Source: G013214665 sp964649815 | GTDB taxonomy: Bacteria > Pseudomonadota > Alphaproteobacteria > Rhodobacterales > Rhodobacteraceae | Assembly: GCA_964649815.1 (NCBI GenBank) | Contig: CAZYQC010000010.1 | Span: forward strand, 9,756-73,755 | DNA length: 64,000 nucleotides | Direction: 5' to 3' | In this document: piece by piece, positions 1 through 8,548 of the stretch | How the letters are laid out: every line of letters starts with the position of its first letter | How positions within the stretch are numbered: the stretch's first letter is position 1 | Made by a program: the position numbers and the translations under genes | The notes under the pieces: generated by a model | The model's input: only the letters and a program-made list of their open reading frames with translations | Database searches by the model: none | Told to the model about the DNA's origin: nothing

Positions 1-1111
1 CCAATTGCCGATAGACATCGCCCAGAGTTGAATGCACCTGAGCGACATCCGGGTATGTCTTGGCGAGTTGCTCCAACACCTCGACCGCCGCTTCCATTTT
101 GTCAGAGCGCCGCAAAGAGGCCGCCCGCCCCAACTCGGCCGCGTAAAACGCAGGGTGATCCTGTGGAACCAGCCGATAGGTGTCGGCGGCAAGGTCAGAT
201 TGGCCAAGCTCTTCCAACACTTCTGCATTGAACAACAAGGCATCGACATGTTCGGGGCGCAGATATTGCGCGATCCGACCATAAAGCAGGGTGTAATTCA
301 GACCGGCTTCGTTCCGAAGCGCTTCGGCGAGCGTATAATAGACCTCTGCCGCACCATCACGGGCCGAGCGAACATGCGTGAACGGCAGGGTTTGCCCCTC
401 AGACAGAGGCGCAACATAGGCCATCAGCTCTGGGTCCATTTCAGCGCCAAAGGCGCTTTGGATCGCCTCCAGCGCCTCCTCGTTTCGACCCAGCTGCGAC
501 AAAATCTGCGCACGTGCCAGAACGGACCCGCGCGTGATTGTTGTCAGGCCCGTGTCGACCGAAAGAACACCTTCGGCTGCGTCGAATTCACCGGTCGCGG
601 CCAAGGCCAGGGCTTTGTGATAGAGCGCGAAACCGCGCAACCCTTGCTGTTTGGAGATTTCGTCAAAAGCGGCCATCGCGGCGTCAAGATCGTCTGTCCC
701 GACCAGGGCCCAAGCCTCTAGAAGGCCGTCAACCAAAGGACCGATGCCCTTTTCCGACGTGTCACGATCCAGAAAACCGGCGTAGTCTTCCCGCTGCAGC
801 ATCTCGGCGGCCACGGCCATATGCGCCGCTTGGCTGCGCAGCCCCTGCGCCTCCATCAGGCGCGCAATCGGCAAGGCGCGCTCAAGCTCGCCCGCGCCAA
901 GCTGGGCAAAGATCATGTCCTCCATGAGTTCCACGTTTTGCGGATCACGGGCGAGCGCACGTGTGTAATAGCTGGCCGCAGAGTCAAAATCGTTGGCTTT
1001 GGCAGCCTGTCGCGCCGCCAAATAGGCGCCCGACGCCGTTTGCGCGACAGCGACGCCTGTACTGGCAACAAGAGCGACAAGCGCAACAGTAGACAACAAT
1101 GTTCGGGTCAT
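1..1111 (-). CDS. Tetratricopeptide repeat protein, exported (3' end outside window)
   Basis: The reading frame is open from a start at 1111 to the window edge, so the C-terminus is missing. It begins with a typical Sec signal peptide (MTRT, then a hydrophobic run, ending in AVAQ at about residue 24). Alpha-helical repeats follow, rich in A/L/E with TPR-like spacing (AAxYYTRALARDPQN at about 45-60; later ALEAIQSAFG and ELGQSDLAADTYR). Such proteins are periplasmic or membrane-associated scaffolds in Rhodobacteraceae; the partner is unknown. The gene reads away from the ETF-QO gene and has its own 5' gap. Confidence 0.75.
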   Translation of the reverse strand, partial: MTRTLLSTVALVALVASTGVAVAQTASGAYLAARQAAKANDFDSAASYYTRALARDPQNVELMEDMIFAQLGAGELERALPIARLMEAQGLRSQAAHMAVAAEMLQREDYAGFLDRDTSEKGIGPLVDGLLEAWALVGTDDLDAAMAAFDEISKQQGLRGFALYHKALALAATGEFDAAEGVLSVDTGLTTITRGSVLARAQILSQLGRNEEALEAIQSAFGAEMDPELMAYVAPLSEGQTLPFTHVRSARDGAAEVYYTLAEALRNEAGLNYTLLYGRIAQYLRPEHVDALLFNAEVLEELGQSDLAADTYRLVPQDHPAFYAAELGRAASLRRSDKMEAAVEVLEQLAKTYPDVAQVHSTLGDVYRQL

Positions 1112-1246
1112 ATTGATTATCCGGCCTCTGCTTTTCCACCAGCAGGCTAACAGCCTGCCTTCGGGGTGCAAGCCCGTTACACACAACAAGGATCAAATCC
1201 CCGCGTCCTGCCCCACCCCGGCGCAGAATTCAGCAAGGCCCAAACG

Positions 1247-1274
1247 AAAGAGGCGGCCAAAGGGCCGCCTCTTT
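1247..1274 (-). terminator. Intrinsic terminator, perfect 12-bp stem
   Basis: Arms 1247-1258 and 1263-1274 are perfectly complementary (core GAGGCGGCC/GGCCGCCTC) around a 4-nt loop. On the minus strand the hairpin lies 24 nt past the ETF-QO stop codon and runs into a T-rich tract. The A/T flanks are symmetric, so it could stop transcription from either side. Confidence 0.85.
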
Positions 1275-1297
1275 TGCGCTGATTGGTGAACAGCCCA

Positions 1298-2947
1298 TTA
1301 CATGTTGGGATAGTTTGGTCCGTCCCCACCCTGCGGCGTTTCCCAGTTGATGTTCTGGCTGGGGTCTTTGATATCGCAGGTTTTGCAATGCACACAGTTT
1401 TGGAAGTTGATCACAAAGCGGGCGTCCTTGCCCTCTTCTTCGACAACCTCATAAACACCAGCAGGGCAATACCGCTGTGCTGGTTCCGCAAATTTGGGCA
1501 GGTTGATCCCGATTGGGATGGACGCGTCCTTGAGTTTGAGGTGCGCTGGTTGGCTTTCCTCATGGTTCGTCATTGCGAAAGAAACATTGGTCAAACGGTC
1601 AAACGACAGCACACCATCGGGTTTTGGATAGTCGATTTCGCTGTGCTTAGACGCTTCCTCGGTCGCGGCTGCGTCTGACTTGCCATGCGATTGCGTGCCA
1701 AACACAGAAAAGCCCAACGTGTTGGTCCACATGTCGAACCCACCAAGAACAAGTGATGCCGTCAGGCCGTATTTGGACCAGAATGGTTTGACGTTGCGCA
1801 CCTTCTTGAGGTCTTTGCCGATGGCGCCTTCGCGTACCTCGGTCTCATATGCGCTCAGCTCATCGCCCGAACGACCCTCGGCAATGGCCTTGATCGCTGC
1901 TTCGGCTGCGGCCTTCCCAGAGAGCATCGCATTGTGATTGCCCTTGATGCGGGGGACGTTCACCATCCCGACCGAGCATCCCAGCATCGCAACGCCAGGG
2001 GCTACCATCTTGGGCATCGCCTGGTAGCCACCCTCGGAAATTGCCCGCGCGCCATAAGCGACACGCTTTCCACCTTTGAGAAGTTCCGCCACCATTGGGT
2101 GATGCTTGAACCGCTGGAATTCCATGTAAGGATACAGGTGTGGGTTCTTGTAGTTCAGGTGCACAACAAAGCCGACGTAGACTTGGTTGTTGTCCAAATG
2201 ATAGATGAACGAACCGCCACCCGCGTTTGAGCCCAAAGGCCATCCCATCGTGTGCGTAACGGTGCCTTCTTTGTGCTTTTCTGGGTCGATCTCCCAGATT
2301 TCTTTCATGCCGATGCCGAACTTCTGCGGCTCTTTGCCATCCTGCAGGTTGTACTTTTCGATCACCTGCTTGGAAAGCGACCCACGCACACCTTCGCTGA
2401 GGAAGACATACTTGCCGTGCAATTCCATGCCGGGCTCGGTGTTTTCTCCAATCGAGCCGTCAGCTTCGAGGCCGAATACACCAGCGACAACGCCTTTGAC
2501 CTCGCCGTTTTCACCGAAGACCAGCTCAGAGCAGGCCATGCCAGGGAAAATTTCGACACCCAACTCTTCGGCTTGTTCCGCCATCCAGCGGCAAACGTTG
2601 CCCATCGAGACGATGTAGTTGCCGTGGTTGTTCATCAACGGCGGCATTGGGAAATTCGGGATGCGCAATTGCCCGGCTTCGCCCAACATGTAGAAATTGT
2701 CTTCTTTCACGGGAACGGTGATCGGCGCGCCTTTTTCTTTCCAATCCGGGATAAGAGCGTCCAGACCGCAAGGGTCCAAAACCGCACCGGACAAGATATG
2801 TGCGCCAACCTCAGACCCTTTTTCCAACACGACGACGTTGATCTCGGGATCAAGCTGTTTCAAGCGAATGGCAGCCGACAGGCCAGCGGGGCCTGCGCCG
2901 ACAATCACAACGTCGTATTCCATTGCTTCGCGTTCAATCTCTGCCAT
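1298..2947 (-). CDS. Electron transfer flavoprotein-ubiquinone oxidoreductase
   Basis: The 549-residue protein is of normal family length. It has an N-terminal FAD-binding GAGPAG at 17-22 and a C-terminal ferredoxin-like segment with four cysteines at 494, 518, 521 and 524 that fit the single [4Fe-4S] cluster. The enzyme sits on the inner face of the cytoplasmic membrane. It passes electrons from ETF, reduced by acyl-CoA and related dehydrogenases, to ubiquinone. An acyl-CoA dehydrogenase lies about 11 kb away, but the ETF subunits are not in the window. I chose the ATG at 2947; a TTG one codon upstream and a later ATG (MEYDVV) are alternatives. The gene is monocistronic and ends at the 1247-1274 terminator. 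Confidence 0.97.
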   Translation of the reverse strand: MAEIEREAMEYDVVIVGAGPAGLSAAIRLKQLDPEINVVVLEKGSEVGAHILSGAVLDPCGLDALIPDWKEKGAPITVPVKEDNFYMLGEAGQLRIPNFPMPPLMNNHGNYIVSMGNVCRWMAEQAEELGVEIFPGMACSELVFGENGEVKGVVAGVFGLEADGSIGENTEPGMELHGKYVFLSEGVRGSLSKQVIEKYNLQDGKEPQKFGIGMKEIWEIDPEKHKEGTVTHTMGWPLGSNAGGGSFIYHLDNNQVYVGFVVHLNYKNPHLYPYMEFQRFKHHPMVAELLKGGKRVAYGARAISEGGYQAMPKMVAPGVAMLGCSVGMVNVPRIKGNHNAMLSGKAAAEAAIKAIAEGRSGDELSAYETEVREGAIGKDLKKVRNVKPFWSKYGLTASLVLGGFDMWTNTLGFSVFGTQSHGKSDAAATEEASKHSEIDYPKPDGVLSFDRLTNVSFAMTNHEESQPAHLKLKDASIPIGINLPKFAEPAQRYCPAGVYEVVEEEGKDARFVINFQNCVHCKTCDIKDPSQNINWETPQGGDGPNYPNM

Positions 2948-3146
2948 CAAACGGCTCCTATCGCTGCACAGGTCGCGTGGGAGCGACCTCGAAATCCTCT
3001 GGCGTCGTTACAGGGGCTGCCCTACCGCCGTCAATTGGAACCCGGCGGCATGCGACAAAGCGTAATATAGATTGCAATTCGCAAATGATCCGCCATCGTC
3101 GAAAACCTACAGTTTCTGCGCATCTATTCGACCCAAAGGAGAGATC

Positions 3147-3458
3147 ATGCCTGTTTCAGTTCAAGTCATTTACCCCACCTCCGACGGCAGCACGTTTGAC
3201 CACGGCTATTACGCGTCCAAACACATGGAGATCGTCGGCGCACATATGGGCCCGCATATTCACAGCACCGTTGTCACCAAAGGCTTGGCGGGCGGAGGGC
3301 CTGACGCGCCGGCGCCGTTTCATGCGATTGCGACAATCGTATTTGCCGACCAAGCGGCAATGGATGCAGCGCTCGCAGCGTCCGGGCCGGTGATGGCGGA
3401 TCTGCCAAACTTCACCAATGTGCGCCCTCAGATGCTGATTGGTGAAGTCATCGGATAA
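3147..3458 (+). CDS. EthD-family small protein
   Basis: A 103-residue protein with the EthD/dimeric alpha-beta barrel pattern: an N-terminal VQVIYP strand, DHGYYASKHMEIV (the conserved H/K-containing helix), GLAGGGPDAPAPFHAIA and a C-terminal strand. EthD proteins are small dimeric ferredoxin-like barrels first found in ethyl tert-butyl ether degradation gene clusters. Most homologs, including probably this one, have no known substrate. The start at 3147 follows AAAGGAG by 5-7 nt and is preferred over an in-frame upstream ATG at 3072, whose extra residues look non-coding. The gene converges on soxR with a 4-nt gap. Confidence 0.85.
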   Translation: MPVSVQVIYPTSDGSTFDHGYYASKHMEIVGAHMGPHIHSTVVTKGLAGGGPDAPAPFHAIATIVFADQAAMDAALAASGPVMADLPNFTNVRPQMLIGEVIG

Positions 3459-3462
3459 GCGA

Positions 3463-3915
3463 TCAGGCGTCTGGCCTGTCGCCCATCAAATACCTTGGGC
3501 CGACGCCGTGGCGGGCGGCCCTGTCTTCCTTGTTGTAGAGCTGGCATGCCTCCAGACTGAGGCACCCGCAACCAATGCACCCATCCAGCCTGTCCCGCAA
3601 CGATTCCAGTCGTGTAATCCGCTCTTCAATGGCGTTGCGAAACTGCGTTCCAATGCGTGCCCAATCCGATTTGGTCGGGGTTCGGCCCTTTGGCAAACGA
3701 TCAAGCTGGGCTTTGATTTGCGGCAAGGTGAACCCGCATTGCTGGGCGATAATGACAAAGCTCAGGCGCCGCAGATCTCCGCGATCAAACCTGCGCTGGC
3801 CTCCGGCATTGCGCCAAGGCGCAATCAGACCTTGCTCTTCGTAGTAGCGAATGGCCGACACGGCCAAACCGGACCGCTCCGCGATCATTCCGATTGTTAA
3901 GCCATCTCTGGGCAT
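3463..3915 (-). CDS. soxR: Redox-sensitive transcriptional activator SoxR (MerR family)
   Basis: This 150-residue protein has a MerR-type winged helix (TIGMIAERSGLAVSAIRYYE, 7-26) and a dimerisation helix. Its C-terminal cysteine cluster Cx2CxCx5C at 113, 116, 118 and 124 is the SoxR signature that binds the [2Fe-2S] sensor. Oxidation of the cluster by redox-cycling compounds switches the DNA-bound dimer from repressor to activator by distorting the overlong promoter spacer. The divergent VOC gene has a consensus SoxR promoter 31 bp from the soxR start codon, so SoxR probably controls both that gene and itself. No soxS-like gene is visible, which fits the direct-regulation mode seen outside enteric bacteria. 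Confidence 0.95.
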   Translation of the reverse strand: MPRDGLTIGMIAERSGLAVSAIRYYEEQGLIAPWRNAGGQRRFDRGDLRRLSFVIIAQQCGFTLPQIKAQLDRLPKGRTPTKSDWARIGTQFRNAIEERITRLESLRDRLDGCIGCGCLSLEACQLYNKEDRAARHGVGPRYLMGDRPDA

Positions 3916-3942
3916 GGGTGACTCCCCCGGGAAAAAAGGCGC

Positions 3943-3973
3943 TTGACCTCAAGTTAACTTGAGGAATTACACC
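3943..3973 (+). promoter_or_regulatory. SoxR-dependent promoter with 18-bp palindromic operator
   Basis: The palindrome CCTCAAGTTAACTTGAGG spans 3947-3964 and is nearly identical to the enterobacterial soxS SoxR box. It sits between a -35 TTGACC (3943-3948) and a weak -10 TACACC (3968-3973) with the characteristic 19-bp spacer of MerR-family promoters. It points towards the VOC gene at 4008 and would also cover the soxR 5' side. The identification rests on the well-known SoxR consensus and adjacency to soxR. Confidence 0.93.
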
Positions 3974-4007
3974 TAATCCAGACCGTTAAGTCAAAGGAGA
4001 AGCGATC

Positions 4008-4388
4008 ATGCAAGCACGATTGGAACATACCAATTTGACAGTTTCAGATCCCGAAAAGACCGCCGCCTGGATGGAACAGGTCTTTGGTTGGCACATCCGC
4101 TGGACGGGTGCTGCGATGCAGACGGGCCGAACCGTACACGTCGGCACCCAAGGGCAATACCTGGCGCTGTTTACCCCTGGAAATCCCGGACAGCCACAAG
4201 ACGACAATTATGCCACCATCGGCGGCCTCAATCATATTGCCGTTGAAACCGACGATATCGACGCAATGGAAACACGGGTGAAATCAGCAGGGTTTCAAAC
4301 CGTAAATCACGCAGATTATGAACCCGGTCGCCGTTTCTATTTCCACGACCACGACAATATCGAATACGAGGTCGTGCAATACGACTGA
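4008..4388 (+). CDS. VOC-family (glyoxalase/bleomycin resistance-like) protein, SoxR target
   Basis: A 126-residue protein with two beta-alpha-beta-beta-beta modules. The first begins LEHTNLTVSDPEKTAAWMEQVFGW, and the second begins LNHIAVETDDIDAMETRV and ends FYFHDHDNIEYEVVQYD. The H and E positions (LEHTN, LNHIA, IEYEVVQ) match VOC metal ligands. The substrate cannot be told from sequence; related proteins bind or modify electrophiles, diols or drugs. A clear ribosome site AAAGGAG lies 8 nt before the ATG. The SoxR promoter directly upstream implies induction by redox-cycling agents and suggests a detoxification role. Confidence 0.88.
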   Translation: MQARLEHTNLTVSDPEKTAAWMEQVFGWHIRWTGAAMQTGRTVHVGTQGQYLALFTPGNPGQPQDDNYATIGGLNHIAVETDDIDAMETRVKSAGFQTVNHADYEPGRRFYFHDHDNIEYEVVQYD

Positions 4389-4478
4389 GCCCTTGCAATC
4401 TGGTGTCTCATTTGGTCAGGGTACATGAACTGATTTTGGCGGCCCGACGCGGCCGCCATAGCCGTTTGGACTGGGCCC

Positions 4479-4949
4479 ATGGACAAAATACCGATGACCC
4501 GCGCGGGTCACACCGCGCTTGAAGCAGAACTGAAAACGCTCAAAACCGATGAGCGTCCGGCGATCATTAAAGCAATCGCCGAAGCCCGCGAACACGGCGA
4601 TCTGTCCGAAAATGCCGAATACCATTCGGCGCGCGAAAAACAATCGTTCATCGAAGGGCGCATCAAAGAGTTGGAGGCGATCTTGTCTCTGGCCGAGGTG
4701 ATTGACCCGGCCAAGCTGTCCGGCGCGATCAAGTTCGGCGCGACGGTGACGTTGGTCGACGAAGATACTGACGAGGAAAAGCGCTATCAAATCGTGGGCG
4801 AGCACGAAGCAAACATCGAAAAGGGTTTGCTGAACATCAAATCGCCGATTGCGCGCGCTTTGATCGGCAAAGAAGAAGGCGACAGCGTCGAAGTGCGCAC
4901 GCCCGGCGGTGAGCGGTCTTACGAAGTCCTCCAAGTCGAATTCATCTAA
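4479..4949 (+). CDS. greA: Transcription elongation factor GreA
   Basis: At 156 residues this is full length. The N-terminal coiled coil carries AREHGDLSENAEYHSAREKQ with the acidic D and E tip residues that reach the RNA polymerase active site. The C-terminal FKBP-like domain ends SYEVLQVEF. GreA rescues backtracked RNA polymerase by stimulating transcript cleavage. The start MDKIPMTRAG is the usual alphaproteobacterial one, although no strong Shine-Dalgarno is visible. A GC-rich inverted repeat lies 20-40 nt upstream. The next gene starts 4 nt after the stop, so the two are likely cotranscribed. Confidence 0.97.
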   Translation: MDKIPMTRAGHTALEAELKTLKTDERPAIIKAIAEAREHGDLSENAEYHSAREKQSFIEGRIKELEAILSLAEVIDPAKLSGAIKFGATVTLVDEDTDEEKRYQIVGEHEANIEKGLLNIKSPIARALIGKEEGDSVEVRTPGGERSYEVLQVEFI

Positions 4950-4953
4950 CCTC

Positions 4954-5973
4954 ATGTCGGATGCCCCCAAACAGGCAAAGCCCACACCGATGGGCCTCTA
5001 TGACAAGCCGCGCAGCAGCGGCGTCACCGGGGTGGAAGTCATTGCCATCGTCTTGACGGCGCTGTGGCTCGCAGGTGCTGTTGCGTTCTTTTTCTTTATT
5101 GAACGGGGCGAAGCCGACGATCCCGACAGCCTGCGCTTTATCATGACGATGTTGGCGATCTTTATGCCGGTGGCGATGATTTGGGTTGCGGCGACCGCGG
5201 CACGCGCGAGCCGTGTGATGCGAGAAGAAAGCCAAAGGCTGCAAACGGCGATCGACGCCATTCGTCAGGCCTATATTGCCCAGGCTCAGACCGGAGGCCT
5301 AAGCGCCGAAAGCTCGGTGGCGCGAAAGATTGATGAAATCGCTGCCGCGACACGCAAGATCGAGACGCAACAGGCGATGTTTTCTTCCACGCGCACCGCG
5401 CCAGCCGAGGCGACGCTTCAATCGCCCCAAGCTGCACCACTGCCTGCGGCCGAGGCGCAAGCCGCACTGGCCTTGGGCACCTCTGCCGAAGACATTGCCC
5501 CGCCGTTGCCGACCAGCGACTTTATCCGCGCATTGAATTTTCCTGAAACGGCCGAGGACGAAGAAGGCTTTGCCGCGCTGCGCAAGGCGATGAAGGATCG
5601 CTCTGTTTCCATGATGGTTCAAGCCGCGCAAGACGTCCTCACGCTGCTTAGCCAGGATGGCATCTATATGGACGATCTGCGCCCAGATCGGGCGCGCCCC
5701 GAGGTGTGGCGCGCTTTTGCAGATGGCGCACGCGGCCGGTCCGTTGCCTCTTTGGGCGGTGTCCGTGATCGTTCGTCGCTTGCCCTTGCCGCGGGCCGGA
5801 TGAAGCAAGACCCGATTTTCCGCGACACTGCGCACCATTTTCTAAGGCGTTTCGACAAAACGTTTTCCAGCTTCAGCGAGACAGCAACAGACGAAGACAT
5901 CGCGGATTTCGCCGATACCAGAACAGCCCGTGCGTTCATGCTCTTGGGGCGTGTCGCAGGGACGTTCGACTGA
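4954..5973 (+). CDS. Conserved membrane protein of unknown function
   Basis: A 339-residue protein with an N-terminal cytosolic stretch and two transmembrane helices at about residues 30-50 (VEVIAIVLTALWLAGAVAFFFFI) and 65-90. A charged, coiled-coil-prone segment follows (EESQRLQTAIDAIRQ and KIDEIAAATRKIETQQ), then an A/P-rich linker and an alpha-helical C-terminal domain of about 150 residues (from SDFIRALNFPETAEDEEGF to the end). I do not recognise a catalytic motif. The ATG at 4954 is preferred over 4909, which would overlap greA by 41 nt. It is cotranscribed with greA and converges on the moeA fusion gene 6 nt away. Confidence 0.8.
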   Translation: MSDAPKQAKPTPMGLYDKPRSSGVTGVEVIAIVLTALWLAGAVAFFFFIERGEADDPDSLRFIMTMLAIFMPVAMIWVAATAARASRVMREESQRLQTAIDAIRQAYIAQAQTGGLSAESSVARKIDEIAAATRKIETQQAMFSSTRTAPAEATLQSPQAAPLPAAEAQAALALGTSAEDIAPPLPTSDFIRALNFPETAEDEEGFAALRKAMKDRSVSMMVQAAQDVLTLLSQDGIYMDDLRPDRARPEVWRAFADGARGRSVASLGGVRDRSSLALAAGRMKQDPIFRDTAHHFLRRFDKTFSSFSETATDEDIADFADTRTARAFMLLGRVAGTFD

Positions 5974-5978
5974 GGCCG

Positions 5979-8060
5979 TTAGAGGCCGAAACCAGCCCAG
6001 GGTATAAAGCGGACAAGGTCGCCCGGTTCGATCGCCTGCTCCGCATCCCCCAATTCGACCAGGCCTTCGGCCCAACTGAGGCCAGAGACGCGACCCGATC
6101 CCTCTGATCCAAACAGCTCGACCCGCCCGTTCCTGACCCGTGCACGCAGAAACTCGCGCCGTCCCGCACGTTTTGATTTGGCGAAATTGGCTGGGACATC
6201 AAACCCCTGCGGAGCCTGCCACGTGCCCCCCGCCAAAACGTTTAACGCTGGCCGTGCAAAAACAAGCGCGCAGACATAGGCCGCAACCGGATTACCCGGC
6301 AGGCCAAAAACCGGCGTACCAGACCACATGCCCAGCGCCAAAGGCCGCCCGGGCTTGATCGCGATACGCCAAAGCGAAAGCGCACCACTTTCTTGCAACA
6401 CGGCAGAGATATGATCTTCCTCGCCCGCCGATGCGCCACCGCTGGTCAATATGGCATCACAGCTGCGCGCGGCCGCGTTCAGTGATGCCCGTACAGCCGC
6501 GCGCTTGTCCGGCGCGCGGCCAAGATCGACGGCTTTGTGGCCAAGTTGATGGATCAGCGACAACAGCATGGGTCTGTTGGCGTCGAATATGCGGTCCTCG
6601 CCCACATCTTCGCGAACGTCGGCCAGTTCGTCGCCAGTCGACAAAACGCCCACGCGCAAACGCCTATTGACGTCCATTCGTGCAACACCCGTGCTGACCG
6701 CCAAAGCGATATCCCCGGCGGTTATGCGGCGCCCGGCGGATAAGATAATGTCGCCAGCAGACACATCTTCGGCGGCAGCGCGGGTGTTGGCGCCGGGTTT
6801 GATCGGACCCCGAAATGCCACTGCATCCGGCGCGAGCGTGACATCTTCCTGAAGCACGATCGTGTCCACGCCCGCAGGCAATTGCGCACCTGTCAGAATG
6901 CGGATCGCATGACCCGCAGGAACAGCATCCGGGTTCGCTCCGGCAGCGGCGCGCGCCTCGACCAATGGCAACACATGGTCGCCGGCATCGCGCCCGCCCG
7001 CAAAGCCATAACCGTCCACAGCGGCGTTTGGCCGTGGCGGGTGCGCCCGTGGTGCGACAATGTCTTTTGCCAGGACGCGGCCCAAAGCGTCCGACACATC
7101 CACAGATTCAGCGTCGACGACACCCGACAACCGTTGGCGCAACATCTCAAGCGCGACGTCAACAGGTGTCCAACTCACCCCCGGCGGCAAAGCAAAACAA
7201 TCGTTGGACAAAGGCGGAGGTTTCGGCCCGGTGTTTCGCAGCTGATCTTCAAATCCAAGCCCGAAAATCCAGCCTTCTTCCTGAGGCGCAACATCCAGGA
7301 TCGTCGCGAGCTGATCGTCGCCAAGCGCAGAGACAATCCGAGCAACCTCATGCACTTGCCAAGCGTCTTTGATCCACCCATCCGGCGCTTGCCCAACGAT
7401 CAAAGAGGGCCAGATCTCTACGATGCCAACAGGCGCATTCAATGGCTCAAAAGGCCAAATGCTGAGTTCATTCGCCCAGCGCGCACGCAAACGGTTCAGC
7501 ACTGGAATGCCCGTCAACGCCTGACCGCCAACCGCGCCCGCACCGGACAATTGCCAAAGCGTAAAGGCGCCCGGCGCTGCTGTCTCTGCTGCGCGACGCT
7601 CTGGCATCCCATGCCCTGTGCGCGCACTGCCCAATCTGGGAAGGTTTGGCACATCCCGTTTCAGGCCGTTGCCCCAGAACGGCCCGACCCCGTCGAACAA
7701 GGCATTCAACTGACCCGCCACATCAAAGCGGTTGTTCTGATCTGGCGCATCTTCAACATGGGCGCTGATCCAATCCCACACCGCAAAAGGATCGCTTTGA
7801 CCCGTCACCGCTTTGGCGAACCCGGCGGGGTATCCGAAAGGAAAATCAAAGCCCACAAGCGCGCGCCGACCGGCTGCGAGTTCTTGTTCGATGGCCTCGT
7901 TCAGCCAAGTTTCGGCAAGTTGCCGATTGCGCAAATAAACGGGCCGCTCGGACCGCCCTGCCCGTGCGCGCGCGACCCAAATTGCATCGGCTTTGGGACT
8001 GGCTCCGCGATCGTTGCCCGCTGACCAATCCATCATGATGACGGTGTCAAATCCCGTCAC
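5979..8060 (-). CDS. moeA: MoeA (molybdopterin molybdotransferase) with an extra N-terminal DUF429-like domain
   Basis: The 693-residue product is far longer than MoeA (about 400). From about residue 295 it is a complete MoeA/gephyrin-E protein: NAAVDGYGF, GAQLPAG, the GVLSTGDEL and ILTSGGASAGEEDH molybdopterin-binding motifs, PVFGLPGNPVAAYVC, and the C-terminal barrel. MoeA inserts molybdate into adenylated molybdopterin. Residues 1-290 form a separate domain with an RNase H-like arrangement of acidic residues (MDWSAG at D11, VGFDFPFG at D72, VEIWPSL at E215). This resembles DUF429, but that assignment is my inference. The GTG start overlaps mobB by 4 nt, making the gene the last of the fdhD-mobA-mobB operon. 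Confidence 0.93.
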   Translation of the reverse strand: MTGFDTVIMMDWSAGNDRGASPKADAIWVARARAGRSERPVYLRNRQLAETWLNEAIEQELAAGRRALVGFDFPFGYPAGFAKAVTGQSDPFAVWDWISAHVEDAPDQNNRFDVAGQLNALFDGVGPFWGNGLKRDVPNLPRLGSARTGHGMPERRAAETAAPGAFTLWQLSGAGAVGGQALTGIPVLNRLRARWANELSIWPFEPLNAPVGIVEIWPSLIVGQAPDGWIKDAWQVHEVARIVSALGDDQLATILDVAPQEEGWIFGLGFEDQLRNTGPKPPPLSNDCFALPPGVSWTPVDVALEMLRQRLSGVVDAESVDVSDALGRVLAKDIVAPRAHPPRPNAAVDGYGFAGGRDAGDHVLPLVEARAAAGANPDAVPAGHAIRILTGAQLPAGVDTIVLQEDVTLAPDAVAFRGPIKPGANTRAAAEDVSAGDIILSAGRRITAGDIALAVSTGVARMDVNRRLRVGVLSTGDELADVREDVGEDRIFDANRPMLLSLIHQLGHKAVDLGRAPDKRAAVRASLNAAARSCDAILTSGGASAGEEDHISAVLQESGALSLWRIAIKPGRPLALGMWSGTPVFGLPGNPVAAYVCALVFARPALNVLAGGTWQAPQGFDVPANFAKSKRAGRREFLRARVRNGRVELFGSEGSGRVSGLSWAEGLVELGDAEQAIEPGDLVRFIPWAGFGL

Positions 8061-8548
8061 AACCCGACCTCGGCAAGGATGTAATCCGCGATCGCGCGCG
8101 TGTCGTTTAGATCAAAAACAGGTCGATCCAGCGCCAGCGGCGTGTCCGATGCGACCGCCGTCACCGTTTCATCGGTCAAAGCAATCAACGGGTTCCCAGT
8201 TTCGGAACGATGCGCCTCTACCTTTGGGTGCAGGTCGCGTTTGTACCCTTCGATCAACACCAAATCGACCGGAGACAACCGCTCCAGAAGACGCTCTAGG
8301 GCAGGCTCTTCCTCGCCGCGCAGCTCTTGCATCAAAGCCACACGGTGCCGCGAGGCCAACAGAACTTCGGACGCGCCTGCCTGTCTGTGGCGATGGGAAT
8401 CTTTGCCGGGATGATCCACGTCGAAACTGTGATGTGCGTGCTTGACGGTCGAGACCGTGAAACCACGCCCCGTGATTTCAGAAACCAGCCGCTCCATAAG
8501 CCCGGTTTTGCCGGCGTTTTTCCATCCCACGATGCCGTAAAGCTTCAC
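8057..8548 (-). CDS. mobB: Molybdopterin-guanine dinucleotide biosynthesis adapter MobB
   Basis: A 163-residue P-loop GTPase-like protein: Walker A GWKNAGKT at 8-15, the conserved KHAHHSFDVDHPGKDSHRHRQAGA segment, and LVLIEGYKRD. MobB assists MobA in converting Mo-MPT to the MGD cofactor. It is not essential in E. coli but raises efficiency. The ATG overlaps the mobA stop (ATGA) and the stop overlaps the moeA-fusion start, so translation is probably coupled along the operon. Confidence 0.95.
   Translation of the reverse strand: MKLYGIVGWKNAGKTGLMERLVSEITGRGFTVSTVKHAHHSFDVDHPGKDSHRHRQAGASEVLLASRHRVALMQELRGEEEPALERLLERLSPVDLVLIEGYKRDLHPKVEAHRSETGNPLIALTDETVTAVASDTPLALDRPVFDLNDTRAIADYILAEVGL

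Noticed and set aside
4438..4457. GC-rich inverted repeat GGCGGCC/GGCCGCC before greA as a terminator
   Set aside because: No T tract follows on either strand; may be only a leader hairpin.
6882..8024. 380-codon plus frame opposite the moeA fusion
   Set aside because: Mirror of a high-GC gene; the minus strand encodes clear MoeA motifs and is coupled to mobB.
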